Part shown: positions 52,072-60,411 of the stretch, in pieces
How the letters are laid out: each line of letters opens with the position of its first letter
Numbering within the stretch: the first letter of the stretch is position 1
Source of the DNA: Pseudoclavibacter terrae
Lineage (GTDB): Bacteria > Actinomycetota > Actinomycetes > Actinomycetales > Microbacteriaceae
Assembly: GCF_008831075.1 (NCBI RefSeq)
Contig: NZ_WBJX01000001.1
Location: forward strand, 124,001 to 188,000
Reading direction: 5' to 3'
Length of the DNA: 64,000 bases
The notes under the pieces: generated by a model
The model's input: only the letters and a program-made list of their open reading frames with translations
What the model was told of the DNA's origin: nothing
Database searches by the model: none
Program-made: the position numbers and the translations under genes

Positions 52072-53310
52072 CCAGCATCCACACGCTGAACCGGATCATC
52101 GCCGACGCGGCGTCGGCGCCGTCGGCCCACAACACCCAGCCCTGGTCGCCGCGGATGATCGGCGACGGGGCGGCTCTCGAGCTCCGGGTCGCGCGCAAGC
52201 GGACCCTGCCGGCCTCGGACCCGACCGGGCGTGACACCCTGCTCGGGTTGGGCGCCTGGCTCGAGGCGTTCAGCGTCAGTGCCGCCGCGCACCGAGTGGA
52301 CTTCGAAGTCGAGCTCCTGCCCGCGCTCGCCGACCCGGAGGCGATCGTGCACGCGAGGAGCGACGACCCCGTGCTCCGCATCCAGCTGCGCCAAGGCCGA
52401 GAAAGCACAGGCGACGGCACAGGGGACGGCACGGGCGACGGCACAGAGGGTGGCACCCCGAACGTGCGCACCACCGACGCCGACGGGCACGACGGCTCGA
52501 CAGACGCGCCCGGCAGCCGACTCGCGCCTGCTGGCGCCGCGTCACCTGCGTCGTCAGGCGGCCCGGATTCCGACCGACACCTGCTGGCATCGCGGAAGAC
52601 CGTGCGCAGTGGACTCGAGCCCGCGAAGGGACTCGTGCTCGAGCTCGCGAACGCGTTGCCTGCCTGGTTGCGGCTCGTGCCGGTCGACGCGGACGACCTG
52701 CGGCACTTCTCGGCGCTCGGCACCGCCGACACGGTGCGCGAACCCGGCGTTGCGCGCGAGCTGGCGCACTGGCTGCGACTGCACCCCTCGCATCCGCGGT
52801 ACGACGTCGACGGGCTCAACGACCGCGTGCTCGGGGTTCCCGCGGTCGCCGCGCGGTTCGCGTCGGCGTTCACGCGGAACCGCCGCCTGCGGGAAGCTGC
52901 GGTGCGCGTCGTGACCCCCCGTCGGGGAGCTGTGGCGCCGCGCGCTGCTCGAGGTGCCGGTCTCGGCGGCGGGTGAGGACGCGCCCGCCGCGGCGACGGC
53001 CTTCGCTCTGGTCGCCGACACGAAACTGCTCGACATCGGATCGGGTGCGGAGGTGACCCGCGTGCTCAACTCCCCGCTCGGGCTGCCCCCAGAGCGGGTG
53101 CTCGAGGCCGGCCAGGCGCTCATGCGGCTGTGGCTGCTGGCCACGGCGCGCGGGGCGGCGTTCGCGCCAGCCTCCGAGATCATCGACTCGTCGCTCGCGC
53201 AGGGCGAGCTGCGCTACCGACTCGGGCTCTCGCGCCGCGACGTGCCGCTCTTCGTCACGCGGGTCGGCGTGCCCAGGGACCCGAACCCGCCGCGCGCGCC
53301 TCGACGCTGA
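52068..53310 (+). pseudogene. Acg-like nitroreductase, frameshifted
   Basis: From the ATG at 52068, SAPSAHNTQPWSPRMIGDG and DPTGRDTLLGLGAWLEAFSV match Acg/nitroreductase-family flavoproteins. The frame continues to REAAVRVVTPRR and then fails, ending at 52976 in low-quality sequence. In the next frame (from about 52921 to the stop at 53310) GELWRRALLEVPVSAA, ADTKLLDIGSG and the nitroreductase-like VLEAGQALMRLWLLATARG continue the same protein. A run of six C at 52915-52920 sits at the switch; one fewer C would give a single open frame of about 413 residues. True mutation or sequencing error cannot be told. Confidence 0.75.
52407..52454 (+). repeat. Twelve-base in-frame tandem repeat (x4)
   Basis: ACAGGCGACGGC and three variant copies follow each other without gaps and encode a TGDG-repeat linker in the nitroreductase. 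Being a multiple of three, copy-number changes would not break the frame. Confidence 0.75.
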
Positions 53311-53346
53311 CCTGCACCTGCACCTGCACCTGCACCTGCGGCTGCG
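53311..53346. repeat. Hexamer tandem repeat CCTGCA
   Basis: Four exact CCTGCA units followed by CCTGCG and GCTGCG begin directly after the stop of the nitroreductase frame. A simple-sequence tract in the gap before the convergent esterase gene; no function seen. Confidence 0.85.
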
Positions 53347-53389
53347 GCCGCGGAAAGCCGGGAGGCTGTTCAACCCGCGCGACGTCTGC

Positions 53390-54292
53390 TCAGCCCAGCC
53401 CGCGCATCCACTCGGCGATCAGGTCGACGCCGCGCGTGAACGCGGGGTCGCGGCGCCGGTTCAGGAAAGCGTGCGTACTGCCGGGCAGCACGCGGTACTC
53501 GGTGTCGACGCCCGCCGCAGCGAGCTCCCTCGCGAACAGGGAACCGGATGCGCGCATCGCGTCGCGGTCCGCGTCCACGACCAGCGACGGCGGCAACCCG
53601 GTGAGATCGTGCCCACCGGGAAACGCGTCGGGAAGCGACAGTACGTCCGCGCTGCCCGCATAGTTGAGGTTCATCGCGCCGATCAACCAGGGCGTGTGGA
53701 CGTAGCGGCGGCTGCCGCGCAGACGACTCATCAGCTCGGGCGAGCGCTCCGGCAGCTCAGCGTGGAACGTGCCGTAGGCGAGGAAGAGCCCGCGCAGGGG
53801 AGACGCCCCAGCGCGCTCGTAACGGTACGCCGCGGCCGCCGCGAGGCACGCCCCGGCGCTCGCTCCGCCGAGCACGACCCCATCGTCGCTCCGGGCGCTG
53901 ACCCAGTCGACGACCGCCATCGCGTCGTCGAGCGGGATCGGGAAGCGGACCTCCCGCCGGAGCTGACGGCCGGCGCCGGCGCTGCTCGGAACCGGCGCGC
54001 CCGCGCGTTCTGCCCGGTCCCGGCCGCCCAGGGGCACGAGTCGATAGTCGACGGTCGTCACCTCGAATCCCGCCCGAGCCAAGGCAAGAGCGACCTCGTG
54101 CGTCTCCGGCTGGTCGAGGCCGCCGGAGTAGAAGCCGCCACCGTGCAGCCAGACGACAGGGCGACGCGGTGAGCGCGCAGCACAGCCGTCGGCGGGGGCA
54201 TAGGTCCGCACCGGAACCCGGCCGTGCGGTCCGGCAACGGCGGAGTTCGTCGCATCCACCCCGTGCGGTGCGGTCAGCGAGCGTCTCGGCAT
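53390..54292 (-). CDS. Alpha/beta hydrolase, HSL-type esterase
   Basis: The 300-residue hydrolase has the hormone-sensitive-lipase motif WLHGGGF, the nucleophile elbow GGASAG, an Asp in VVDADRD and the catalytic His in GSTHAF, so all three triad positions are present. It should hydrolyse short acyl esters; the substrate is unknown. A TATCGT box lies six bases before the ATG at 54292, so that start is preferred over one seven codons upstream. It is divergent from the membrane protein gene, which also has a leaderless promoter, and convergent with the nitroreductase. Confidence 0.87.
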   Translation of the reverse strand: MPRRSLTAPHGVDATNSAVAGPHGRVPVRTYAPADGCAARSPRRPVVWLHGGGFYSGGLDQPETHEVALALARAGFEVTTVDYRLVPLGGRDRAERAGAPVPSSAGAGRQLRREVRFPIPLDDAMAVVDWVSARSDDGVVLGGASAGACLAAAAAYRYERAGASPLRGLFLAYGTFHAELPERSPELMSRLRGSRRYVHTPWLIGAMNLNYAGSADVLSLPDAFPGGHDLTGLPPSLVVDADRDAMRASGSLFARELAAAGVDTEYRVLPGSTHAFLNRRRDPAFTRGVDLIAEWMRGLG

Positions 54293-54329
54293 CCGCCCAC
54301 GATACGGGCACACGCCCTAGGCTCTTCTG

Positions 54330-54995
54330 ATGCACGAGCTACGCCTCTCCGAGGAAACCCAGCGCCGCGCCGTCGCGCTGAACGCGCGGCAAGCCTGGAT
54401 CAGCCTCGCCTTCCTCGCACCGATCCTCCTGGCGCTCGTCGTGATCTTCTCGCTCCAGGACTTCTGGCTCGGTTTCGGCTACGGGGTGCTCGTCGTCGTG
54501 CTCGTGGGCGGGTCGCTGCCGTTGTCGATCTGGCTCGCGCGCTGGGCGATGCGGGAGACCTACATCCGGTTCGGCGACGGCTGGATCGAGCACAAGTGGA
54601 TGTTCCGCACCCGCCGGTTCGCCGCGGCCGAGGCCGAGGCCACGAGCGTCGTCACGGTCGACCGCATGTCGTTCGGCGGCTTCTCGGGGGCTCCGACGCA
54701 CCACCTCATCGTCACTGGTCGCGACCGTCGTCTGCTGATCCTCGTGGGGCAGATGTGGACCACCCAGCAGCTGTCGGCCATCATGCACGACCTCGCGAGC
54801 CGCGGGGTGCCGTGGATCTCCGTCCCCGAGCCGATCACCCCTCCGCAGCTGCGCGCCCGCGACCCGCGCCTCGTGCCCTGGTGGCAGGCGCATCCCGTCG
54901 CCTTCGCGCTGCTGATCGCCGGCGCCGTCTTCGTCCTCGCGATCATCCTCATCACCGTGCTGGCGTTCGTGGTCTTCACGGCGGTCATGGGCTGA
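54330..54995 (+). CDS. Membrane protein of unknown function
   Basis: The 221-residue protein has two hydrophobic helices near the N-terminus (ISLAFLAPILLALVVIF and GYGVLVVVLVGGSLPLSIW), a middle soluble part with strands (YIRFGDGWIEHKWMFRTRRF, HHLIVTGRDRRLLILVG) resembling a PH-like domain, and a C-terminal helix (FALLIAGAVFVLAIILI). TAGGCT six bases before the ATG indicates leaderless expression. Separate promoter from the FUSC gene downstream. No family named with confidence. Confidence 0.65.
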   Translation: MHELRLSEETQRRAVALNARQAWISLAFLAPILLALVVIFSLQDFWLGFGYGVLVVVLVGGSLPLSIWLARWAMRETYIRFGDGWIEHKWMFRTRRFAAAEAEATSVVTVDRMSFGGFSGAPTHHLIVTGRDRRLLILVGQMWTTQQLSAIMHDLASRGVPWISVPEPITPPQLRARDPRLVPWWQAHPVAFALLIAGAVFVLAIILITVLAFVVFTAVMG

Positions 54996-55102
54996 CCCGT
55001 CACTGGGCGCGGGTGGCCGGCCGGGCCGCCGCCTCGCCGAGGCAGCCGTGCCGCTGGGCGACGCCTGGGCGTGGCCGCCGCCCGGCGTCCTACGCTGAAC
55101 TC

Positions 55103-56152
55103 GTGCGCTCCCTCACCCGTCTCACCGGCCTCGACCGGATTCAGGCGAGCAAGCGCGTGCCCGCATTGCAAGTCGCGAAGACAGCCATCGCCGCCGTCGG
55201 AGCATGGCTGCTGGCTGGCTGGCTCATCCCAGGTCCCCTGCCCGTGTTCGCGGCCGTCGCCGCGCTGCTCGTCGTGCAGCCGAGCGTCAACCAGTCGTTC
55301 GCGAAAGCCCTCGAGCGCAGCGCCGGAGTGGTCATCGGCGTCGCCGTCGCGAGCGCCATCTCGCTCGTCCTCGGCCCGCAGTCGTGGGTGATCCTCCTCG
55401 CGATCGTCGTCGCGATGCTCGTCGCGTGGCTGCTGCGCATGACCTCCACGACCAGCAACCAGGTCGCCATCAGCGCGATGCTCGTGCTGGCGCTCGGCGC
55501 ATCCACCCCGGAGTACGCGCTCGACCGCATCCTCGAGACCCTCATCGGCGCCGCCTTCGGTCTCCTCATCAACGCCGTCATCCTGCCGCCCGTGCTCGTC
55601 GCCCCGGCCCAGCGCGACACGGCGATGCTCGGCAACGAGATCGCCGCGTCGCTCGAACGGCTCGCCGACGCCATCGAGCAGCCGCAGACCCCCGCGAGCC
55701 TCACCGAGCTGCTCATCAAGGCGCGTCTTCTCAGACCCATGGCGGGTGCCGCCGAGAACTCCATCGCCGACGGGCTCGAATCGCTCACCTTCAACCCGCG
55801 CAAGTCCAGGCATCACGAAGAACTCGTCGAATGCCAAGAGCTGCTCGACCGCTTCCGCCCCATCGTCACGCAGCTCACCGGCATGACCCGCGCCGTCGCC
55901 GAGCACTGGGAGCCGACGCTCGCCGAAGAGCCGCAGGCCATCGCCATCGCCGAGCAGCTGCGGCGGGCCGCGCACGACACGCGCATCCTGATCCCAAACG
56001 AACCGGGGGAGCCGCAGTCGTTCATCCTCGAACCTCCTGCGCTCACCGCGCCGCTCGTCGTCTCAGCACCGAAGGGCGGCAGCTGGGTGCTCATCGGCTC
56101 GCTCATCGAGGACCTGCGCCGCATCCACGAAGGGCTCACCGGCGAGGCGTAG
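55103..56152 (+). CDS. FUSC/aromatic acid exporter-like membrane protein
   Basis: The 349-residue protein has about six hydrophobic helices in its first half (VAKTAIAAVGAWLLAGWLIPGPLPVFAAVAALLVVQPSVNQS; later GVVIGVAVASAISLVLG and WVILLAIVVAMLVAWLL) and a helical cytosolic second half. The LLVVQPSVNQSFAKALERSAGVVIG region is typical of the FUSC/ArAE family that exports aromatic acids. The GTG at 55103 is six bases behind TACGCT, fixing the start; the frame is open far upstream but that part overlaps the previous gene. Confidence 0.87.
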   Translation: MRSLTRLTGLDRIQASKRVPALQVAKTAIAAVGAWLLAGWLIPGPLPVFAAVAALLVVQPSVNQSFAKALERSAGVVIGVAVASAISLVLGPQSWVILLAIVVAMLVAWLLRMTSTTSNQVAISAMLVLALGASTPEYALDRILETLIGAAFGLLINAVILPPVLVAPAQRDTAMLGNEIAASLERLADAIEQPQTPASLTELLIKARLLRPMAGAAENSIADGLESLTFNPRKSRHHEELVECQELLDRFRPIVTQLTGMTRAVAEHWEPTLAEEPQAIAIAEQLRRAAHDTRILIPNEPGEPQSFILEPPALTAPLVVSAPKGGSWVLIGSLIEDLRRIHEGLTGEA

Positions 56153-56569
56153 GCGTGTCGTGCAGGGCGCTGTCCTGGCCCGAGTCGCCGCGTCCGCCCG
56201 CCTCTGCTGGCCACCCTCCGGGATGCGACGGCCCCGGATGCGCCCTTCGCGCCCGGCGAGCTCGCATCAACATGGAAGCCGACCACAGTCGCCCGCGCCG
56301 ACGCAGCGCCGTGCCTCGCACGGCCTGTCCAACATCAGTGCACTATCGGCCCCTGAGTCGCGAAAACGTCGCCCGCAGCCCGAATCTGCACGCATGTTGG
56401 ACATGCGTCGTTGGCCCACCGTCCCAAGCAGGCAATGCCAGTACCTGGCACGCCGGCCCCTCCCGGGCGCAGGCTGGAAGCGATCCAATGGAGGAACGGC
56501 GGCGGCCGGTGCTCCAGAGAAGGGCGGCGGGACCCGCCGCCGTCCCCGGAACCGCAACGAGAGGCACCC
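56153..56569. other. Intergenic promoter region of the alcohol dehydrogenase-cupin operon
   Basis: About 417 bases with no convincing gene. It contains a 7-bp palindrome at 56390-56408, a CCAACAT/ATGTTGG inverted pair around it, and a short GCGGGACCCGC stem near 56527 just before the ribosome-binding site. It is probably the regulated leader of the downstream operon. Confidence 0.5.
56390..56408. promoter_or_regulatory. Palindrome ACGCATG-N5-CATGCGT
   Basis: Perfect 7-bp arms around TTGGA, about 160 bp upstream of the alcohol dehydrogenase gene. A candidate operator; the MmyB-like regulator gene downstream is one possible partner, but no evidence links them. Confidence 0.4.
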
Positions 56570-57631
56570 ATGAAGGCAACGTTCATGTACGCAGCAGGCG
56601 ACGTCCGAGTCGAGACCGTCGCCGACCCGACCATCCAGCAGCCGACCGACGCGATCGTCCGCGTCACGCAGGCGTGCATCTGCGGCTCGGACCTGCATCC
56701 GTACCACTCGATGCAGGCCAGCGAGCAGGGCTCCCCGATGGGCCACGAGCTCATCGGCATCGTCGAGGAGATCGGCGCCGCCGTCACAACCCTCAAGGTC
56801 GGCGACTTCGTCATCGCCCCGTTCGCGTTCCAGGACAACACGTGCGTGTTCTGCCGCGAGGGCGTGCAGACGTCGTGCATCCACGGCGGCTTCTACGGCA
56901 GCCCAGAGATCGGCGGCCTGCAAGCCGAGCTCGCACGCATCCCGCAGGCCGACGGAAGCCTGGTCGTCGTGCCCGGCGTCGACGCCGCCGCCCTCGGCCG
57001 CGGGGAGAACGCACAGCTCGCCGCGAGCCTCCTCACGCTCTCCGACGTGTACCTCACCGGCTACCACGCAGCCCACATGGGCCGTGTCGAGGCGGGCAAG
57101 ACCGTCACCGTCATCGGTGACGGCGCCGTCGGACTCTCCGCGGTGCTCGCCGCCAAGCAGCTCGGCGCCGAGCGCATCATCCTCATGGGCCGTCACACCT
57201 CCCGCACCGACCTCGGCGTCGAGTTCGGCGCAACCGACGTCGTCGCCGAGCGCGGTGACGACGGCATCGGGAAGGTCATGGACCTCACGAACGGCGAGGG
57301 CAGCCACGTCGTCCTCGAGGCCGTCGGCCACATGCCCGCCTACGAGCAGGCCTACGGCATCGTCCGTCCCGGCGGCGTCATCTCGCGCGTCGGCGTGCCC
57401 CAGTACGAGGACGCACCCATCGGCTTCGGCTCGCTCTTCGGGAAGAACGTCACCCTCACCGGTGGGCCGGCCCCTGTGCGCGCCTACATGGAACCCGCGA
57501 TCCAGCAGGTCCTGAACGGCGACATCAACCCGGGTCGCGTCTTCGACCGCACTATCGGCATCGACGAGGTGCCGGCCGGCTACGCCGCCATGGACGCGCG
57601 CGAAGCCCTCAAGGTGCTCGTCCAGATGTAG
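56570..57631 (+). CDS. Zinc-dependent alcohol dehydrogenase
   Basis: The 353-residue medium-chain dehydrogenase has zinc ligands in CICGSDLHPYH and GHELIG, a partly altered structural-zinc region (DNTCVFCREGVQTSC), and the cofactor loop VIGDGAVGLSAV. The N-terminal MYAAGDVRVETVADP and the GGFYGSPEIGGLQAE segment match a clade often paired with cupins and controlled by MmyB-like regulators. Substrate unknown. The gene has a GAGAGG ribosome-binding site and is followed by a cupin gene 45 bp later. Confidence 0.9.
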   Translation: MKATFMYAAGDVRVETVADPTIQQPTDAIVRVTQACICGSDLHPYHSMQASEQGSPMGHELIGIVEEIGAAVTTLKVGDFVIAPFAFQDNTCVFCREGVQTSCIHGGFYGSPEIGGLQAELARIPQADGSLVVVPGVDAAALGRGENAQLAASLLTLSDVYLTGYHAAHMGRVEAGKTVTVIGDGAVGLSAVLAAKQLGAERIILMGRHTSRTDLGVEFGATDVVAERGDDGIGKVMDLTNGEGSHVVLEAVGHMPAYEQAYGIVRPGGVISRVGVPQYEDAPIGFGSLFGKNVTLTGGPAPVRAYMEPAIQQVLNGDINPGRVFDRTIGIDEVPAGYAAMDAREALKVLVQM

Positions 57632-57676
57632 TCGGCCGCGGCCGTGCGCGCACCACCAGACGAGAGGAACAGAGTC

Positions 57677-58087
57677 ATGACCACAGAACTCCAGCCAAAG
57701 AGCCCGACCATCAAGGGCCCAGCAGAGTGGTTCACCGGCGACGTCTTCTTCAACGCCTACTACGCGGGCACCGAGCCATCGCGTACCCGCCTCAACCTGG
57801 TCCGCTTCACCCCTGGTGCGCACACGGCCTGGCACCGCCACGCTGTCGGCCAGACGCTGCACGTCACCGAGGGCTACGGGTACGTGCAGTCGCGGGGCGA
57901 AGAGCTCATCGAGCTGCGGCCAGGCGACACCGTGTACACGCCAGCCGGCGAGTGGTACTGGCACGGCGCATCCGCCGACAACTTCATGTGCCACCTCGCG
58001 CTCTGGGAGGCGCCAGGGCCCGACTCCGACGAACCCGAGACGGTCTGGGGTGAGCTGCTGACGCCCGAGGAGTACCCGCAGGCCTAG
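57677..58087 (+). CDS. Cupin-domain protein (mandelonitrile lyase/carboxymuconolactone-linked type)
   Basis: The 136-residue protein is a single cupin: FTPGAHTAWHRHAVGQTLHVTEG gives the metal-binding His-x-His and Glu of motif 1, and RPGDTVYTPAGEWYWHG gives the His of motif 2. The WFTGDVFFNAYY start and ALWEAPGPDSDEPETVWGE end match cupins annotated as (R)-mandelonitrile lyase-like. The gene follows the alcohol dehydrogenase and probably forms an operon. The ATG at 57677 has GAGAGGAA upstream. Confidence 0.85.
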   Translation: MTTELQPKSPTIKGPAEWFTGDVFFNAYYAGTEPSRTRLNLVRFTPGAHTAWHRHAVGQTLHVTEGYGYVQSRGEELIELRPGDTVYTPAGEWYWHGASADNFMCHLALWEAPGPDSDEPETVWGELLTPEEYPQA

Positions 58088-58161
58088 CGGCTCAGGAGCA
58101 GCGACGAGGGGCAGCGATACCGCTGGCGCTAATGCTCTGTTGGCCGGACTTGGCCCCGCAA

Positions 58162-58324
58162 GAGTGAGCCAGACGCATCCGTGACCTTCGGTGGTGGGTG
58201 CTTCCGGCTCACACTTCCTGCTGGCACTCTTCCGGATTGGCGGGGCTGTGCGTCGCGTTCCGTCCCCGTAGGAGTGAGCCAGAAGCATCCGGAAGCAGCG
58301 ACTCCGGATGCTTCTGGCTCACTC
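58162..58324. repeat. Local palindrome family GAGTGAGCCAGAAGCATCC
   Basis: Four copies lie in two hairpins. The second is perfect: 58272-58293 pairs over 22 bp with 58303-58324 around a nine-base loop. The first copy (58162-58181) pairs imperfectly with an inverted, diverged copy (58197-58215). It sits between the convergent cupin and MmyB-like genes, a probable terminator for both sides. Confidence 0.8.
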
Positions 58325-58376
58325 TCCTTGCCTGAGAGGGGGCGCCGGGCAGGAGGCGCGCCGCCACGTGCTCGCG

Positions 58377-59261
58377 CTACTGCTGCTGGTGGGTCAGCGA
58401 GACGCCTGCGGGGAGCTCCGTGGCAGCCCAGGACGCGAGCATCCGCAGCCCGTCCGCGCTCGGGCTGCCCTCCGCGGCCGTGTAGACGTTCATCGTCAGG
58501 CCCGGCTCGCTCGGCAGCGGCAGCGACTCGAAGTTCAACTCGAGCAGGCCGACGACCGGGTGGTTCAGGCGCTTCACGCCGCTGCGATGGAACTTCACGT
58601 CCTTCGCAGCCCACATCTCGCGGAAGAGCTCGCTCTGCGTCGACAGCTCACCGATGAGCTGGTGCAGCTTGGGGTCGTGCGGGTTGCGGCCCGCCTCCAT
58701 ACGCAACATGGATGCGGCGTCCGCGGCGATGCGGTCGAAGTCGACCCAGAAGTCACGGGCGGCGGGGTTCAGGTAGATGTACCTCGTCGTGTTCACCGGG
58801 CGGCGCGGGTCGTCGAAGACGGGGGAGTACAGTGCCCGACCGAGACGGTTGGCCGCGAGCACGTCGTGCCGGTCGTTGCGCACCCACGCCGGGGCCTCCG
58901 AGAAGGCGTCGAGCATCTGCCGGACCGCTGGACGCAGCTCCCCACCGGGCTGCTTCTTCGACGCTCGGCGCGACGGTGCGCTCGCCCTGGCGAGGTTGAA
59001 AAGATGCTCGCGCTCCGCCTCGTCGAGCTGCAGGGTCGAGGCGATCGCGTCGAGCACGCTCTCGGACGCACCGGAAAGGTTGCCGCGCTCGAGCCGCACG
59101 TAGTAGTCGACCGAGACGCCCGCGAGCATCGCGACCTCCTCGCGACGCAGCCCCGCGACTCGGCGATTCCCACCGTACGCCGGCAGGCCAGCCTGTTCGG
59201 GGGTGATCTTCGCCCGGCGGGAGCTGAGGAAGTCCTTCACCTGCTCGCGCACATCGTTCAT
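58377..59261 (-). CDS. XRE-family regulator with MmyB-like ligand domain
   Basis: The 294-residue protein has an N-terminal helix-turn-helix (GLPAYGGNRRVAGLRREEVAMLAGVSVDYYVRLERGN) and a C-terminal MmyB-like PAS-type ligand domain (WVRNDRHDVLAANRLGRALYSP, LNPAARDFWVDFD). Such regulators often control neighbouring short operons of oxidoreductases and cupins. The adjacent alcohol dehydrogenase-cupin operon and the aldo/keto reductase are candidate targets. TAGCTT is six bases before the ATG, so it is leaderless. Confidence 0.9.
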   Translation of the reverse strand: MNDVREQVKDFLSSRRAKITPEQAGLPAYGGNRRVAGLRREEVAMLAGVSVDYYVRLERGNLSGASESVLDAIASTLQLDEAEREHLFNLARASAPSRRASKKQPGGELRPAVRQMLDAFSEAPAWVRNDRHDVLAANRLGRALYSPVFDDPRRPVNTTRYIYLNPAARDFWVDFDRIAADAASMLRMEAGRNPHDPKLHQLIGELSTQSELFREMWAAKDVKFHRSGVKRLNHPVVGLLELNFESLPLPSEPGLTMNVYTAAEGSPSADGLRMLASWAATELPAGVSLTHQQQ

Positions 59262-59345
59262 GCGTCCAAGCTACGCCTGGCGGCGCTGCCAGGGGAGGTC
59301 CCGCGAGTACCTGTCACCCGTGCGAGTGAGGGCTTCCTCGTGAGT

Positions 59346-59584
59346 TGACAGCCAGGGTGACGTCAGGGGCATCGGGAGTACGGGAGGGTGGGATCTCCCG
59401 CTCACGTCACCTTCACTGTCACGACCGGAGAACGAGAGGCTGTGGGTGGGGCTGCCGAGGTTGGAGGCATCTCCAACCGAAGGCCCAGACGTCACAGCCT
59501 TCGCGAGCCGACAGCCAGGGTGACGTGGGTCTGCGTGCGGCCAGGTAGCTGCGCATGCCTTCGCTCACGTCACCTTGACTGTCA
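59346..59584. repeat. Duplicated hairpin of TGACAGYCARGGTGACGT repeats
   Basis: Four related 18-mers lie at 59346 (direct), 59404 (inverted), 59509 (direct) and 59567 (inverted). Each direct/inverted pair has the same 58-bp offset, so this is a duplicated hairpin unit of about 163 bp. A smaller perfect stem GGTTGGAG/CTCCAACC (59459-59478) sits between them. No coding capacity. Confidence 0.8.
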
Positions 59585-59585
59585 G

Positions 59586-59681
59586 CAGTATGGGAACGCA
59601 ACAGTGCGTCAACTCGGCAGTGCGTGAACTCGGCAGTGCGTGAACTCGGCAGTATGGGAACTCAGCAGTGCGGGAACTCAG
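59586..59681. repeat. Sixteen-base tandem repeat, six copies
   Basis: Six units in exact register fill 96 bases: the consensus is CAGTGCGTGAACTCGG, with variants CAGTATGGGAACGCAA, CAGTGCGTCAACTCGG, CAGTATGGGAACTCAG and CAGTGCGGGAACTCAG. The middle two copies are identical. There are no spacers, so this is not CRISPR. It directly follows the duplicated hairpin. Confidence 0.92.
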
Positions 59682-59695
59682 CAGCGACAACGAAT

Positions 59696-59729
59696 CAGTG
59701 CGGGCCACATCGAACTGCGGCCCGCACTG
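59696..59729. repeat. Hairpin built from the tandem-repeat motif
   Basis: CAGTGCGGGCC (59696-59706) pairs perfectly with GGCCCGCACTG (59719-59729) around a 12-base loop. Its left arm starts like a repeat unit (CAGTGCGGG), suggesting that the array ends in an inverted copy. Confidence 0.75.
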
Positions 59730-59835
59730 CGAAAAGTGTCGCACTTGTGCGCACCGGTCGGCCCGTAGCTGTCAGGAGCGGGGCTGACGCGGAGCAGCCT
59801 CGTGGAGCTCTCGCCTACAAGGCACGCCCTGAACG

Positions 59836-60411
59836 TCAGTTCGCGGACGCCGACTGCCCGCGGCGTGCGACCTCGGCGATTTCCGCCGGGAAGGCGGCAG
59901 GCTCCCGGTCGAGGGGGAGCGTGTCGGGGTCGAGGGCTGCGTCCAGCGCGCCTTCGGCGTCTGCCTGCAAGGCTGCGAAGACGGGGTCGAGGTCGGGCTG
60001 ACGGGGGCCACGCTCTGCGACGAGTTCGAGCGTCTTCCGGCTCGCCGCCGCAGCCGTCACGCTCTCGATGAGCACCCGCGCGATCTGCGAGCGGGCGACC
60101 GAGTCGTCCTCGGGCGAGCCAGTGCGCCGCGTATCGCCCCGCAGGAACAGCGGCTCGGGATGCGCGGCGGCGCTCTCGTCGAACCGCCCCGGACGCACGA
60201 TCGTGTCGTCGCTGCCGCTCGCGCGCACGAGGCGCTCAGCGCGACGCTTCCAGTCGTGCGACTGCGAGGCCCGGTTGTAGCCGCTGTCGTGGACGGTCGC
60301 CCCGATCGAGGTCATAAGCGCGACACTGACGCGTCGCCCGGCAAGGGCCTCGAAGGTCGCGCGCACGATGCCGGAGTCGATGGCTTCCGCCTCAACGGCG
60401 GGGTGGCTGGC
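59836..60411 (-). pseudogene. SDR-family oxidoreductase, 5'-truncated remnant
   Basis: Only the C-terminal half of an NAD(P)-binding SDR/NmrA-like protein remains. The segments RRVSVALMTSIGATV, SHDWKRRAERLVRASG, TIVRPGRFD, FLRGDTRR and KTLELVAERGP match residues after about 100 in intact relatives. The Rossmann GxxGxxG loop is absent. Recognisable sequence (VEAEAIDSGIVRATFEALAG) continues upstream of the first usable GTG at 60366 and stops at about 60411, where a 20-bp inverted repeat begins. No ribosome-binding site precedes GTG 60366. Probably a dead gene. Confidence 0.6.

Noticed and set aside
59586-59681. Possible CRISPR array
   Set aside because: The 16-base units follow each other directly with no spacers and no cas genes are nearby; it is a simple tandem repeat.
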